A stretch of DNA of 48,932 bases, from the NCBI RefSeq assembly GCF_902859645.1, contig NZ_CADIJR010000048.1, forward strand, positions 1 through 48,932. The letters run 5' to 3'. This DNA comes from Achromobacter insuavis. GTDB lineage: Bacteria; Pseudomonadota; Gammaproteobacteria; Burkholderiales; Burkholderiaceae_B. Shown piece by piece: positions 16,757 through 25,749 of the stretch. Numbering within the stretch: position 1 is the stretch's first letter; the number at the start of each line of letters is the position of its first letter. The notes beneath the pieces were generated by a model. That model had not been told where the DNA came from and did not search any database. It worked only from the letters and a program-made list of their open reading frames with translations. The position numbers and the translations under genes were made by a program.

Positions 16757-18337
16757 ATGACCTTGACCGGCAATATGTTGATCGGCGCCCAGGCCGTAAA
16801 GGGGGCCGGCGCCCCGCTGCACGCCATCGACCCGGCCCGCGGCGAACCGTTGCAACCCGGTTTCTGCGCCGGCACCGCCGAGGACGTGGCGCGCGCCGCG
16901 GAACTGGCCGCCGCTGCGTTCGACCCCTACCGCGCCGCGCCGCTCGAGACCCGCGCGCAATTCCTCGAAAGCATTGCCGAAGGCATCCTGGCGCTGGGCG
17001 ACGCGCTGATCGAACGCACCCACCTGGAAACCGGCCTGCCGCTGGCCCGCCTGCAGGGCGAGCGCGGCCGCACGGTCGGCCAGCTGCGCCTGTTCGCGCG
17101 CGTGGTGCGCGACGGCTACTTCCTGGACGCCACCGTCGACCCCGCCCAACCCGACCGCCAGCCGCTGCCGCGCGCCGACCTGCGCCTGGCCAACGTGCCG
17201 CTGGGCCCGGTGGCCGTATTCGGCGCCAGCAACTTCCCGCTGGCGTTCTCGGTGGCGGGCGGCGATACCGCGTCGGCGCTGGCCGCCGGCTGCCCGGTGA
17301 TCGTCAAGGCCCACAACGCCCATCCCGGCACCTCCGAAATGGTGGGCCGCGTGATCCAGCAAGCGGTGGCCAAGCACGGCCTGCCCGAAGGCGTGTTTTC
17401 GCTGCTGTTCGGCGCCGGCAACGAGATCGGCACCGCGCTGGCGACGCACCCGGCCATCACCGCGGTCGGCTTCACCGGCTCGCGCCGCGGCGGCCTGGCC
17501 CTGGTGGCGGCCGCCAACGCGCGCCCGGTGCCGATCCCGGTGTATGCCGAGATGTCCAGCATCAACCCCGTCTTCCTGCTGCCCGCCGCCCTGGAAGCGC
17601 GCGCCGAGACCATCGCCAAGGGCTTCGTCGAATCGCTGGTCATGGGCGTGGGCCAGTTCTGCACCAACCCCGGCCTGGTGATCGGCATCGAAGGCCCGGC
17701 GCTGGAGCGCTTCCGCCAGGCCGCCGGCCAGGCGGTGCAGGCCAAGGGCGCCGCCACCATGCTGACCCCCGGTATCTTCTCGGCCTACGCGCAAGGCGAA
17801 CAGGCCCTGGCCGGCCACGCCAGCGTCGCCACGCTGGGACGCGGCGAAGCCTCGCGGCCCGCCGCCAACGCCGCCGGCCCCGCCGTATTCGGCACCGACG
17901 CCACCCGCTTCCTGGCCTCGCCCGAGCTGGAGGCCGAAGTGTTCGGCCCCGCCTCGCTGGTGGTGGCATGCCGCGACGCCGCGCAGATGCGCGCGGTGGC
18001 CGAGCACCTGGAAGGCCAGCTGACCGCGACCCTGTTCGTGGACGACGCCGACGCCGACGTCGCGCGCGGCCTGCTGCCGGTGCTCGAACGCAAGGCCGGC
18101 CGGATCCTGGCCAACGGCTATCCCACGGGCGTCGAAGTCAGCCATGCGATGGTGCACGGCGGCCCGTTCCCGGCCACCTCCAATCCCGCCTCGACCTCGG
18201 TCGGCGCCACCGCCATCCGCCGTTTCCTGCGTCCGGTCTGCTACCAGGACCTGCCCGACGCGCTGCTGCCCGACGGCCTCAAGCGCGCCAATCCGCTCGG
18301 CCTGCCGCGCATGACCGACGGCGTGCTGTCGGCCTGA
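16757..18337 (+). CDS. 2-oxoglutarate semialdehyde (2,5-dioxovalerate) dehydrogenase
   Basis: This 526-residue aldehyde dehydrogenase oxidises 2-oxoglutarate semialdehyde to 2-oxoglutarate, the last step of the oxidative sugar-acid pathway. The NAD(P)-binding half has [22 protein letters not shown] and GFTGSRRGG. The catalytic Glu265 is in AEMSSINP and the nucleophile Cys302 is in [12 protein letters not shown]. The [11 protein letters not shown] and SSINPVF patterns are typical of the KGSADH-III type in bacterial galactarate/glucarate clusters, which usually prefers NADP+. A GGAGAG ribosome site follows the intrinsic terminator. The gene is followed by an 8-bp stem-loop (18353-18374) with only a weak T tail. 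Confidence 0.9.
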   Translation: MTLTGNMLIGAQAVKGAGAPLHAIDPARGEPLQPGFCAGTAEDVARAAELAAAAFDPYRAAPLETRAQFLESIAEGILALGDALIERTHLETGLPLARLQGERGRTVGQLRLFARVVRDGYFLDATVDPAQPDRQPLPRADLRLANVPLGPVAVFGASNFPLAFSVAGGDTASALAAGCPVIVKAHNAHPGTSEMVGRVIQQAVAKHGLPEGVFSLLFGAGNEIGTALATHPAITAVGFTGSRRGGLALVAAANARPVPIPVYAEMSSINPVFLLPAALEARAETIAKGFVESLVMGVGQFCTNPGLVIGIEGPALERFRQAAGQAVQAKGAATMLTPGIFSAYAQGEQALAGHASVATLGRGEASRPAANAAGPAVFGTDATRFLASPELEAEVFGPASLVVACRDAAQMRAVAEHLEGQLTATLFVDDADADVARGLLPVLERKAGRILANGYPTGVEVSHAMVHGGPFPATSNPASTSVGATAIRRFLRPVCYQDLPDALLPDGLKRANPLGLPRMTDGVLSA

Positions 18338-18352
18338 CGGCACGCCCACGGG

Positions 18353-18374
18353 ACGGCGGCACCGGCGCCGCCGT
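18353..18374 (+). terminator. Weak terminator-like stem-loop
   Basis: ACGGCGGC and GCCGCCGT form an 8-bp stem with a 6-base loop after the dehydrogenase stop. It is followed only by TCATTC, so any termination would be inefficient. Confidence 0.4.
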
Positions 18375-18444
18375 TCATTCACCCCTGCCTCGGTCCGATT
18401 TACCGACCCCGCGCCTCTCCGGGTGGGGGGCCGGCGCCACACGC

Positions 18445-18461
18445 CTTAACGAGATCTTGAG
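18445..18461 (+). promoter_or_regulatory. Direct-repeat box upstream of the TonB receptor
   Basis: CTTAAC-GAGAT-CTTGAG is two six-base half-sites in direct repeat, 11 bases apart (one helical turn). It has the form expected for an OmpR/PmrA-like response regulator. The same arrangement recurs at 22932-22948. It ends 57 bases before the receptor start. The regulator encoded at 22142-22825 is the natural candidate. Confidence 0.62.
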
Positions 18462-18476
18462 ACGCGCCTTCCTAGA

Positions 18477-18497
18477 ATCGCTAACGATTCTCATTGG
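18477..18497 (+). promoter_or_regulatory. Candidate Fur box upstream of the TonB receptor
   Basis: The segment contains ATTCTCATT (18487-18495), the same nine bases found in the presumed Fur sites before alcR and fauA. The left half (AATCGCTAACG) matches the Fur consensus poorly, so the site may be weak. Confidence 0.45.
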
Positions 18498-18518
18498 CAC
18501 TTTTCCTGGAACCCGATC

Positions 18519-20852
18519 ATGGCGCAGTACAAACCCTCTCATCCCGGCGCGATGGCGCTCAAGACCCTGGGCGTGGCGCTTGGCGCCGCCGCCAGCGCGC
18601 AGGCGCAACCCGCCAACGACAACGCCACGGTGCTGGCGCCGGTGACGGTGCAGGCCGACAGCCCCGCGCCCTACAAGGCGGAACGGGTGCAATCCGGCAA
18701 GTTCACCGAGCCGCTCCTGAACACCCCGCAGAGCATCACCGTGGTGCCCCGCGAGGTGCTGGAGGAACAACAGGCCCAGAGCCTGCAGGACGTGCTGCGC
18801 AACGTTCCCGGCATCACCTTCAGCTCCGGCGAGGGCAACCTGGGCTGGGGCGACATGTTCACCATCCGCGGCTTCTCGGCGGAACAGAGCATCACCGTCG
18901 ACGGCATCCGCGACGCCGGCATGTCCAGCCGCACCGACATCTTCAACCTGGAGCGCGCCGAGGTCTTCAAGGGCACCGGCTCGATCGAGTCCGGCGTCTC
19001 CGCGGTCGGCGGCAGCGTCAACCTGGTCAGCAAGGAAGCCCGGCTGGGCTCGTTCTACAAGGCGTCCGGCGGCCTGGGCACCGACCACTACCGCCGCATC
19101 ACGGCCGACCTGAACCAGGAACTGACCGACAGCTCGGCGCTGCGCATCAATCTGATGCGCCACCACAACGGCGTGGCCGAGCGCGACGTGACCGAGTTCG
19201 ACCGCTCCGGCATGGCGGCCTCGCTGGCGATGGGGCTGGGCACGCCCACCCGCGTCACCCTGAACTACCTGCACCAGGAAGACAACAACATTCCCGACGG
19301 CGGCGTGCCGATCCAGCGCGGCACCGGCGGCCAGCGCATGCCGAACGTGTCGCGCAACGCCTGGTACGGCGATCCGTCGCTGTACACCGAACAGACCCGC
19401 ACCGACCAGGCCACCCTGAAGGCGGAACACGATTTCAACGACCGCGTGCGCCTGTCCAACATCAGCCGCTGGGAACAGACCGACCGCATCGGCGTGCTGT
19501 CGCCGGCGCGCCTGAACAGCACCTCGCGCACCTCCTACGGCTACGCCGGCGCCGGACCGCTGGTCAACAGCGCTGACGGCATCCCCTCGTACAGCGGCTA
19601 TGTGCCGCTGGACAACCCCAGCCCCTACGGCCAGCTGCGCGGCAACGACTTCGGCACCTCCAAGCGCTACACCATCCTGGCCAACCAGACCAACCTGAGC
19701 CTGGATTTCCAGACCGGCGCCATCAAGCACCAGCTGGTGACCGGCGTGGAGTTCTACAAGGAGACCTACGGCGACCACGAACGCACCATCAAGGCGCCGT
19801 CGACCAACCCGACCTTCGACCTGCGCAACAACGGCGGCGTCGACATGGGCGGGGTCGACACGGTCAAGGGCGCCGACGGCAACCGCGCCGAGGTCTTCAA
19901 CACCGGCCTGTACGTGGGCGACACGCTGACGCTGACGCCGCAATGGCTGCTGCAGGGCGCGCTGCGCTATGACCGGTTCCGCGTCACGCAGGTCACCGGC
20001 TCCGCCGGCAAGCACAGCACCAACCGGGTCGAGGACGGCGCCTGGAGCGGCCGCCTGGGCGTGACCTACAAGCCGGCGCCCGAAGCCAGCCTCTACGCCG
20101 CCTACAGCCAGGCCGCGCAGCCATCCGCGCTGGGCGCCTCGACCAACAACAACATCTACGGCGCCACCGGCGGCGACAGCTACAAGCCGGCGGTGTCCAA
20201 GACCTACGAGCTGGGCGGCAAGTGGGACCTGGCCCAGGGCGACCTGTCGCTGACCGGCGCGGTGTTCCGCACCGAGCTGTCCGACTCCTGGGAGTATGGC
20301 GACGACGCCACCGACGTGGTGCGCGCGCTGCCCGCCAAGCGGGTCGACGGCATCGAACTGGGGCTGGCCGGCAACCTCACCCCGCGCTGGTCGGCCTTCG
20401 CCGGCGTCAGCGCCATGAAGAGCCGCATCACCAAGGGCGCCAACAGCGGCGAGGAAGCCAAGAACGTGCCCGACCTGACGTTCAACCTGTGGACCACCTA
20501 TGCCGCCACCGACAAGCTGTCGCTGAGCTACGGCGCGCAATACGTGGGCAAGCGGCGCTACACCGACAACAAGTACGTGGGCGGCAAGAACAACAACAGT
20601 TCCACCGTGTCGGGCCCGTCCGGCACCCATCCCATCTGGGTGCGCGACGACGAGAAGGCGCCGTCCTACTGGCTGCACTCGGTCGCCGCGCGCTACCGCG
20701 TCGACAAGTCGCTGACCCTGGGCATGAACGTGGAGAACCTGTTCAACAAGTTCTACTACAGCCGCGTCGGCGCCTCGCTCGACGGCTTCCAGCTCTATGG
20801 CGTGCCGGGCGCGGGCCGCACCGTGACCTTCACGGCCGACCTGGCGTTCTGA
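18519..20852 (+). CDS. TonB-dependent siderophore receptor
   Basis: This 777-residue outer-membrane receptor has an N-terminal export signal ending near ASAQAQ and a TonB-box-like stretch (VLAPVTVQAD). The plug domain (about 60-175) has NTPQSITVVPREVLEEQQAQSLQDVLRNVPGI, FTIRGF and FNLERAEVFKGTGSIESGVSAVGGSVNLVSKEA, and a 22-strand-type barrel ends in the terminal Phe (TFTADLAF). The plug resembles the BfrD/Fiu/PfeA-like catecholate receptor group of the siderophore family, but the ligand is unproven. A response-regulator-type box and a Fur-like site lie upstream, and the two-component genes are encoded convergently just after it. The last 23 bases overlap the histidine kinase gene on the opposite strand. 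Confidence 0.92.
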   Translation: MAQYKPSHPGAMALKTLGVALGAAASAQAQPANDNATVLAPVTVQADSPAPYKAERVQSGKFTEPLLNTPQSITVVPREVLEEQQAQSLQDVLRNVPGITFSSGEGNLGWGDMFTIRGFSAEQSITVDGIRDAGMSSRTDIFNLERAEVFKGTGSIESGVSAVGGSVNLVSKEARLGSFYKASGGLGTDHYRRITADLNQELTDSSALRINLMRHHNGVAERDVTEFDRSGMAASLAMGLGTPTRVTLNYLHQEDNNIPDGGVPIQRGTGGQRMPNVSRNAWYGDPSLYTEQTRTDQATLKAEHDFNDRVRLSNISRWEQTDRIGVLSPARLNSTSRTSYGYAGAGPLVNSADGIPSYSGYVPLDNPSPYGQLRGNDFGTSKRYTILANQTNLSLDFQTGAIKHQLVTGVEFYKETYGDHERTIKAPSTNPTFDLRNNGGVDMGGVDTVKGADGNRAEVFNTGLYVGDTLTLTPQWLLQGALRYDRFRVTQVTGSAGKHSTNRVEDGAWSGRLGVTYKPAPEASLYAAYSQAAQPSALGASTNNNIYGATGGDSYKPAVSKTYELGGKWDLAQGDLSLTGAVFRTELSDSWEYGDDATDVVRALPAKRVDGIELGLAGNLTPRWSAFAGVSAMKSRITKGANSGEEAKNVPDLTFNLWTTYAATDKLSLSYGAQYVGKRRYTDNKYVGGKNNNSSTVSGPSGTHPIWVRDDEKAPSYWLHSVAARYRVDKSLTLGMNVENLFNKFYYSRVGASLDGFQLYGVPGAGRTVTFTADLAF

Positions 20853-22149
20853 GGTCCACCCGGAACACGCTGCCCTGCCCTGGCGCCGACCGCAGCGAGA
20901 CGCGCCAGCCCTGGTGCTCGCAGATGCGCCGCACCAGGGACAGGCCCAGCCCCAGGTTGCCGGCATCGGGCTGCGCGCCGCGCACGAACGGGCTGAAGAC
21001 GGCTTCCTGCCGTTCCAGCGGGATGCCCGGGCCGTCGTCGGCCACCTGCAGGTAGTCGGGGCCGGCGCTGATTGTGACCCGCGCGCCCGGGCCGGCATAT
21101 TGCAGCGAGTTGCGGATCAGGTTGGACAGCAGCGCGCGCAGCAAGGGCGCGGGAAAACGCGGCGCGTCGGCCTCTCCGGCCGCCGCCGGCGCATCGCCTG
21201 GACCCGCCATGCTCGCCTGCGCCGGCGCTTCGAGCACCAGCGACATGCCACGCCGTTGCGCCATCGCGCTCCAGGCCGCCAACTGTTCGCGCGCCGCGCC
21301 GCCGGCGCTGTCGCGCGCGAACTGGTCGCCGGCATCGCGGCCGCGCGCCAGCATCAGGTAGGTGTCGAGCCGTTCCCCCATGTCGGCCGCGGCCGCGGCG
21401 ATGCGCCGCACGCGGGCGCTGCCGTCGGCGTCCAGGCCGGGCTCGTCCAGCAGCAGCTCGCAGGAGCTGGAAATCACCATCAGCGGCGTGCGCAGTTCAT
21501 GGCCGACGTCGGCCGTGAACAGCTGTTCGCGCCGCAACGCCTGTTCGAGCTGGTTGTAGGTGGCGTCGAAGGCGTCCGCCAGCCGGCCGATCTCGTCCGG
21601 CGGATAGTCCGCCGCCAGGCGGGTCTGGGGCGGCTGGGCGCCGCGCGCCGTGACCTGCGCCGCCAGCCGCGCCAGCGGCCGCAGCATGCGCCGGGTCGCC
21701 AGCGTGCCCAGCACGAACGCCAGCACCAGGCCGCCGGCCAGGCCGCTGACCACGGTCCAGTGCGAAGTGGACTGGTTGCGTTCGTACTCGGTGTAGTCGC
21801 GCAGCAGCATGTAGCGCTGGCCGTCCTTGTCGTCCACCATCACGTGCCAGACGCGGCCGTCGCGCTCGATCTTGTGAAAGCCCGGCGCCAGCCCGCGCAG
21901 CCATTGCGGAAACGCCGCGCCGCCCGGTTCGCCGTGGAAGAACCGGTGCGGCCGGCCCGGGTCGATGCCGGCCAGGAAGTCGCTGCGGACGCGCTCGACC
22001 GCCATGCCCATGTCGATGCGCTGCAGGTGGACTTCGAGCGTGTTCACGCTCCAGATCGAGACCCAGGTCAGCACGCCGCCGACCAGCAGCGCCAGCAGCA
22101 GGTAGGTGCGCACCAGATAGCGCGCCAGCCCGCGCCGCGCGCTACGCAT
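20830..22149 (-). CDS. Sensor histidine kinase of an OmpR-type two-component system
   Basis: This is a 439-residue membrane sensor kinase. Its first transmembrane segment is at about 13-33, followed by a small periplasmic domain (about 34-131, with HRFFHGEPGG and GRVWHVMV), a second segment at about 132-152 and a HAMP region. The phospho-acceptor His217 is in ADVGHELRTP; the ATPase domain has N-box LSNLIRNSLQYA, DDGPGIP and GLGLSLV. The short periplasmic sensor and pairing with a TonB receptor resemble PfeS-type siderophore sensors; a copper or other metal signal is an alternative because of the scattered His residues. It overlaps the response regulator gene by 8 bases, and its 3' end overlaps the receptor gene. 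Confidence 0.9.
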   Translation of the reverse strand: MRSARRGLARYLVRTYLLLALLVGGVLTWVSIWSVNTLEVHLQRIDMGMAVERVRSDFLAGIDPGRPHRFFHGEPGGAAFPQWLRGLAPGFHKIERDGRVWHVMVDDKDGQRYMLLRDYTEYERNQSTSHWTVVSGLAGGLVLAFVLGTLATRRMLRPLARLAAQVTARGAQPPQTRLAADYPPDEIGRLADAFDATYNQLEQALRREQLFTADVGHELRTPLMVISSSCELLLDEPGLDADGSARVRRIAAAAADMGERLDTYLMLARGRDAGDQFARDSAGGAAREQLAAWSAMAQRRGMSLVLEAPAQASMAGPGDAPAAAGEADAPRFPAPLLRALLSNLIRNSLQYAGPGARVTISAGPDYLQVADDGPGIPLERQEAVFSPFVRGAQPDAGNLGLGLSLVRRICEHQGWRVSLRSAPGQGSVFRVDLRTPGRP

Positions 22150-22825
22150 CGTCAACGGCCCGCAACTGGTAGCCGATGCCATGCACGGTGTGCAGCAGCG
22201 GCGTGGCGAACGGCTTGTCCACCACCTGGCGGATCTGGTGGATATGGGTGCGCAGGCTGTCGCTGTCCGGCGGCGAATCGCGCCACAGCGCCTCTTCGAG
22301 CCGGCCGCGGTGCACCACCGCGGGACTGGCGCGCATCAGCAGCATCAGCAGTTGCAGCGGCGACGGCGGCAGCCGCAGCGCCTGCCCGCCGCGCGCCAGC
22401 GCCAGCGTGCCGGTATCCAGCGTCAGGTCGCCGACCCGCAGCACCCGCGCCGCGCCGGCGCCGCTGGCGCGGTGCAGCAGCGCCTTGGCGCGCGCGGCCA
22501 GCTCAGCCAGGGCGAACGGTTTGACCAGGTAGTCGTCGGCGCCGGCGTCGAACCCCGTCAACCGGTTGTCCAGGGTATCGCGCGCGGTCACCATGATGAC
22601 CGGGGTATCGCAGCCGGCCTCGGTGCGCAGCCGCCGGCACAGGTCATAGCCGTCCAGCCGCGGCAGCATCAGGTCCAGCACGATCAGGTCGAAGCCGCCC
22701 TCGGCCGCCATGGCGTAGCCGCGCAGCCCGTCCTCGGCGCAGTCGACGATGTAGCCGCGGCGCGTCAGGTGGTGCGTGATGTTGGCGAGGATATCGGGGT
22801 CGTCTTCGATGACAAGAACGCGCAT
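22142..22825 (-). CDS. OmpR-family response regulator
   Basis: This is a 227-residue regulator with a receiver domain and a C-terminal winged helix. The acidic pocket is E7/D8/D9, the phosphorylated Asp is D51 in LIVLDLMLPRLDG, with T80 and K102 (YLVKPF) as switch residues. The winged helix ends with LLHTVHGIGYQL, as in the PmrA/QseB/TctD subgroup, whose members bind direct repeats one helical turn apart. That is the form of the two CTTAAC-N5-CTTGAR boxes flanking this gene pair. It is the first gene of the two-component operon; the kinase start lies inside its stop region. A Fur-like sequence at 22840-22851 lies just upstream. Confidence 0.93.
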   Translation of the reverse strand: MRVLVIEDDPDILANITHHLTRRGYIVDCAEDGLRGYAMAAEGGFDLIVLDLMLPRLDGYDLCRRLRTEAGCDTPVIMVTARDTLDNRLTGFDAGADDYLVKPFALAELAARAKALLHRASGAGAARVLRVGDLTLDTGTLALARGGQALRLPPSPLQLLMLLMRASPAVVHRGRLEEALWRDSPPDSDSLRTHIHQIRQVVDKPFATPLLHTVHGIGYQLRAVDDA

Positions 22826-22839
22826 GGGGCGGAGCCGGG

Positions 22840-22851
22840 AATGGAAATCAA
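22840..22851 (-). promoter_or_regulatory. Possible Fur-like site upstream of the response regulator
   Basis: AATGGAAATCAA matches 10 of 12 bases of the AATGAAAATCAT core in front of alcA. It starts 15 bases upstream of the regulator start codon. One half only, so the call is tentative. Confidence 0.3.
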
Positions 22852-22931
22852 TCTCAGATTGTAAGCGCGACCGCGATCCGGCCACGCACGCGAACCGTTT
22901 CGCGGCGGGGCCGCCACCGCCTGGCGAGCGT

Positions 22932-22948
22932 CTTAACGAATTCTTGAA
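22932..22948 (+). promoter_or_regulatory. Direct-repeat box upstream of the binding-protein operon
   Basis: CTTAAC-GAATT-CTTGAA repeats the arrangement at 18445-18461, matching 13 of 17 bases overall and 11 of 12 in the half-sites. It lies 91 bases upstream of the binding-protein gene and in the divergent region shared with the response regulator, so it could serve both directions. Confidence 0.62.
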
Positions 22949-23039
22949 CCCCGATGGCGGAGACTGCCTGCCGATAGGAATGGTTCGCGTTACCCGCAAG
23001 CCCGCGGGGCGTGTCGTGGCCACTGGATCGGGATCTCCC

Positions 23040-24161
23040 ATGCGTTTGAAAATCATGTTCCGCGCGGCGCTGGCCGCCACCGCCCTGCTCTGCGCCCTGC
23101 CCGGCGCCCAGGCCCGCCAGGTGACCGACCTGGCCGGCCGCGTCGTCACCGTGCCCGATCATCCGCAGCGGGTGCTGCTGGGCGAAGGCCGCTTCGTCTT
23201 CGCCATGGCGCTGCTGGATCGCGCCGACCCGGTGGCGCGCGTGGTCGGCTGGCAGGGCGAACTCAAGCAGCAGGATCCCTATTCCTGGCAGCAACTGATC
23301 AAGCGCTTCCCCAAGGCGGCCGACGTGCCGCTGATCGGCACCACCTCGGAAGCCAGCGTCAGCCCGGAGAAGATCGTCTCGCTCAAGCCGGACGTGGCCA
23401 TCTTCAGCCTGAGCGGCCATGGCCCGGGCCGCAACAACCCGATGATCGCGTCGCTGCAGCAGGCCGGCATCCCGGTCGTGTTCATCGACTTCCGCCAGCA
23501 TCCGGTCAAGAACACCGTGCCCAGCCTGCGCATCCTGGGCCAGGCGCTCGACCGCCCGGAACAGGCCGAGCGCTACATCGCCTTCTATGAGTCGCACCTG
23601 GCCAAGGTTCGCGAGCTGGTGCAGCCGGTGCCGCAGGCCGAGCGTCCGCGCGCATTCGTCGAGATGCTGGCCGGCGTCTGGCCCGCCTGCTGCCACACCA
23701 CCGGCAACGGCAGTTTCGGCGACCTGCTGGAAGCCGCCGGCGGCGTCAACGTCGCCGCCCCGGTGCTGCCGGGCGCGATCGGCGACGTCAGCATGGAGTT
23801 CCTGCTCAAGGCCCAGCCGCAGGTCTACATCGCCACCGGCAGCCGCTCCGACCCCGGCCGCCCAGGCCTGCTGGTGGGCCCCGGCGCCGCGGCCGAGGTC
23901 TCCGCCGCCAGCCTGTCCACCGTGCTGCAACGCGACGGCATCCGCGACCTGGACGCGGTCAAGCGCGGCCGCGCCTTCGGCATCTGGCACGCGTTCTACA
24001 ACTCGCCCTACAACGTCGCGGCGATCGAAGCGATGGCCAAGTGGCTGTACCCCGTACGCGCCGCCGCGCTGGACCCGGACGCCACGCTGGCCACGCTGTA
24101 CCGCGACTTCCTCGACGTGGACGGCGCCGGCACCTACTGGACCGCACCCTCCGCCCGTTGA
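23040..24161 (+). CDS. Metallophore ABC transporter substrate-binding protein
   Basis: This is a 373-residue periplasmic binding protein of the FecB/BtuF class (PF01497). The signal peptide ends near residue 25 (GAQA-RQVTDLAGR), followed by VPDHPQRVLLGEGR, SVSPEKIVSLKPDVAIFS, and LLEAAGGVNVAAPVLPG. A vicinal Cys pair with His (C217-C218-H219 in WPACCHTTGNGS) could form a disulfide or touch the ligand; I have not seen enough relatives to say. It heads an operon with the FecCD permease, azurin and the ATPase. Ligand unknown: ferric siderophore is the family default, and the azurin neighbour raises a copper-linked alternative. Confidence 0.88.
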   Translation: MRLKIMFRAALAATALLCALPGAQARQVTDLAGRVVTVPDHPQRVLLGEGRFVFAMALLDRADPVARVVGWQGELKQQDPYSWQQLIKRFPKAADVPLIGTTSEASVSPEKIVSLKPDVAIFSLSGHGPGRNNPMIASLQQAGIPVVFIDFRQHPVKNTVPSLRILGQALDRPEQAERYIAFYESHLAKVRELVQPVPQAERPRAFVEMLAGVWPACCHTTGNGSFGDLLEAAGGVNVAAPVLPGAIGDVSMEFLLKAQPQVYIATGSRSDPGRPGLLVGPGAAAEVSAASLSTVLQRDGIRDLDAVKRGRAFGIWHAFYNSPYNVAAIEAMAKWLYPVRAAALDPDATLATLYRDFLDVDGAGTYWTAPSAR

Positions 24162-24181
24162 TGGCAAGCAGGCACGCCATC

Positions 24182-25258
24182 ATGCAGACTTCCGCTACCG
24201 TCCTCGCCGCCGACGGCGTCCTGGACGATCCCGTCGCCCGCTACCATCGCACCCGCCGGCGGCGGCTGGCGCTGGCCCTGGCGCTGGCCGTGGCCATCGC
24301 CATCAGCCTGTTGGCCGACATCGCCACCGGCCCGGCCGGCCTGGCGCCGCTCGACCTGCTGCGCACCCTGCTGCACCCCGACGCCGCCGACGCCGGCACC
24401 CGCGTCATCGTCTGGCAGTTCCGCCTGCCCTACGCCCTGATGGCGCTACTGGTGGGCCTGGCCCTGGGCCTGGGCGGCGCCGAGATGCAGACCATGCTGG
24501 ACAACCCGTTGGCCAGCCCCTATACGCTGGGCGTGTCGGCCGCGGCCGCGTTCGGCGCCTCGCTGGCCATCACGCTGGACTGGCACGTGCCGGCGCTGCC
24601 GCCCGGCATGGTGGTGTCGCTGTCGGCCTTCGCCAGCACCCTGGTGTCGGTGCTGATCCTGGAGCGCGTGGCGCGCTGGCGCGGCGGTTCGACGCTGGGC
24701 GTGGTGCTGTTCGGCATCGCCCTGGTGTATTCGTTCCAGGCGCTGGTCATGCTGCTGCAGTTCATCGCCAGCGAGGAAGCGCTGCAAGGCATCGTGTTCT
24801 GGACCATGGGCAGCCTGGCGCGCGCCACCTGGACCACCGTCGGCGTGATGGCGGCCGCGCTGGCGCTGGCGCTGCCGTTCTCGTTGCGCGACGCCTGGAA
24901 ACTCACCGCCGTGCGCCTGGGCGAGGAACGCGCCGCCAGCTTCGGCATCGACGTCAAGCGCCTGCGCCTGGTGAGCCTGCTGCGGGTCAGCGCGCTGGCG
25001 GCGCTGGCGGTGTCGTTCGTCGGCACCATCGGCTTCGTCGGCCTGGTGGCGCCGCACATCGCCCGCCTGCTGCTGGGCGAGGACCATCGCTACTACCTGC
25101 CCGGCAGCGCGCTGGCCGGCGCCCTGATCCTGTCGCTGGCCTCGGTCGCCTCCAAGACCGTGCTGCCCGGCGCCCTGATCCCGGTCGGCATCGTGACCTC
25201 GCTGGTCGGCATTCCCTTCTTTCTCACCATCGTCATCCGCGCCCTCAAGCGCGGCTGA
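24182..25258 (+). CDS. FecCD-family ABC transporter permease
   Basis: This is a 358-residue inner-membrane permease (PF01032) with about ten hydrophobic segments. Family marks are VIVWQFRLPYALMALLVGLALGLGGAEMQTMLDNPLASPYTLGVSAAAAFG, where the NPLA-P-LGV sequence is diagnostic, then GTIGFVGLVAPHIARLLLGEDHRYYLPGS near the C-terminus. ATG 24182 has an AGCAGG ribosome site; ATG 24161, which overlaps the preceding stop, is an equally open alternative and adds seven residues. Only one permease gene is present, so it would form a homodimer. The next gene, azurin, starts 31 bases after the stop. Confidence 0.9.
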   Translation: MQTSATVLAADGVLDDPVARYHRTRRRRLALALALAVAIAISLLADIATGPAGLAPLDLLRTLLHPDAADAGTRVIVWQFRLPYALMALLVGLALGLGGAEMQTMLDNPLASPYTLGVSAAAAFGASLAITLDWHVPALPPGMVVSLSAFASTLVSVLILERVARWRGGSTLGVVLFGIALVYSFQALVMLLQFIASEEALQGIVFWTMGSLARATWTTVGVMAAALALALPFSLRDAWKLTAVRLGEERAASFGIDVKRLRLVSLLRVSALAALAVSFVGTIGFVGLVAPHIARLLLGEDHRYYLPGSALAGALILSLASVASKTVLPGALIPVGIVTSLVGIPFFLTIVIRALKRG

Positions 25259-25289
25259 CGCCTTTCCCTGTCCCCGGAGACGCCTCCCC

Positions 25290-25745
25290 ATGCAATACCG
25301 TTACCCGCTCGCCCTCGTCGCCCTGCTGGCCACCGGCGCCGCCCACGCCGCCGATCCCGCCTGCAGCATCGACGTCGAAGGCCAGCCCGGCAAGAAGTTC
25401 GCGCCCAACCACATCGTGGTGCCCGCGACCTGCAAGGACTTCACGGTGCGCCTCATCCACACCGGCAAGAACAGCAAGGAAAAGGCCGGCCACAACTGGG
25501 TGCTGACCAAGACCGAGGACATCGACGCGGTCATGGTCGACGGCATCAAGGCCGGCGCGGCGCACGACTTCCTGGCGCCCGGCGACGGCCGCATCCTGGC
25601 CAAGACGCCGATGCTCGGCGGCGGCGAAACCGCCACCGTCACGTTCCCGGTCAGCCGCCTGGCCGCCGGCCAGTCGTACACCTTCTATTGCTCGTTCCCG
25701 GCCCACGCCCAGCACATGCGCGGCACGCTGGCGCTGCAGCCCTGA
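25290..25745 (+). CDS. azu: Azurin (type 1 blue copper protein)
   Basis: This 151-residue precursor has a signal peptide (cleavage near A20/A21). The mature cupredoxin has the azurin disulfide pair C25/C48 (same 23-residue spacing as classical azurin) and all copper ligands: G67 and H68 in GHNWVL, then C134, H139 and M143 in CSFPAHAQHM. Azurin carries electrons in the periplasm, and in Pseudomonas aeruginosa a secreted form has been linked to copper uptake with a TonB receptor. Here the gene sits between the permease and ATPase genes of a metallophore importer, with its own GGAGA ribosome site and a 4-base gap to the ATPase gene, so it is an operon member. This placement is unusual. Confidence 0.92.
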   Translation: MQYRYPLALVALLATGAAHAADPACSIDVEGQPGKKFAPNHIVVPATCKDFTVRLIHTGKNSKEKAGHNWVLTKTEDIDAVMVDGIKAGAAHDFLAPGDGRILAKTPMLGGGETATVTFPVSRLAAGQSYTFYCSFPAHAQHMRGTLALQP

Positions 25746-25749
25746 CGCC

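Noticed and set aside
20830-22825. Two-component system called as copper CopRS/CusRS
   Set aside because: The receptor and importer partners and the short sensor domain fit siderophore sensors (PfeRS-like) at least as well; no CopRS-specific motif could be confirmed, so the signal is left open.
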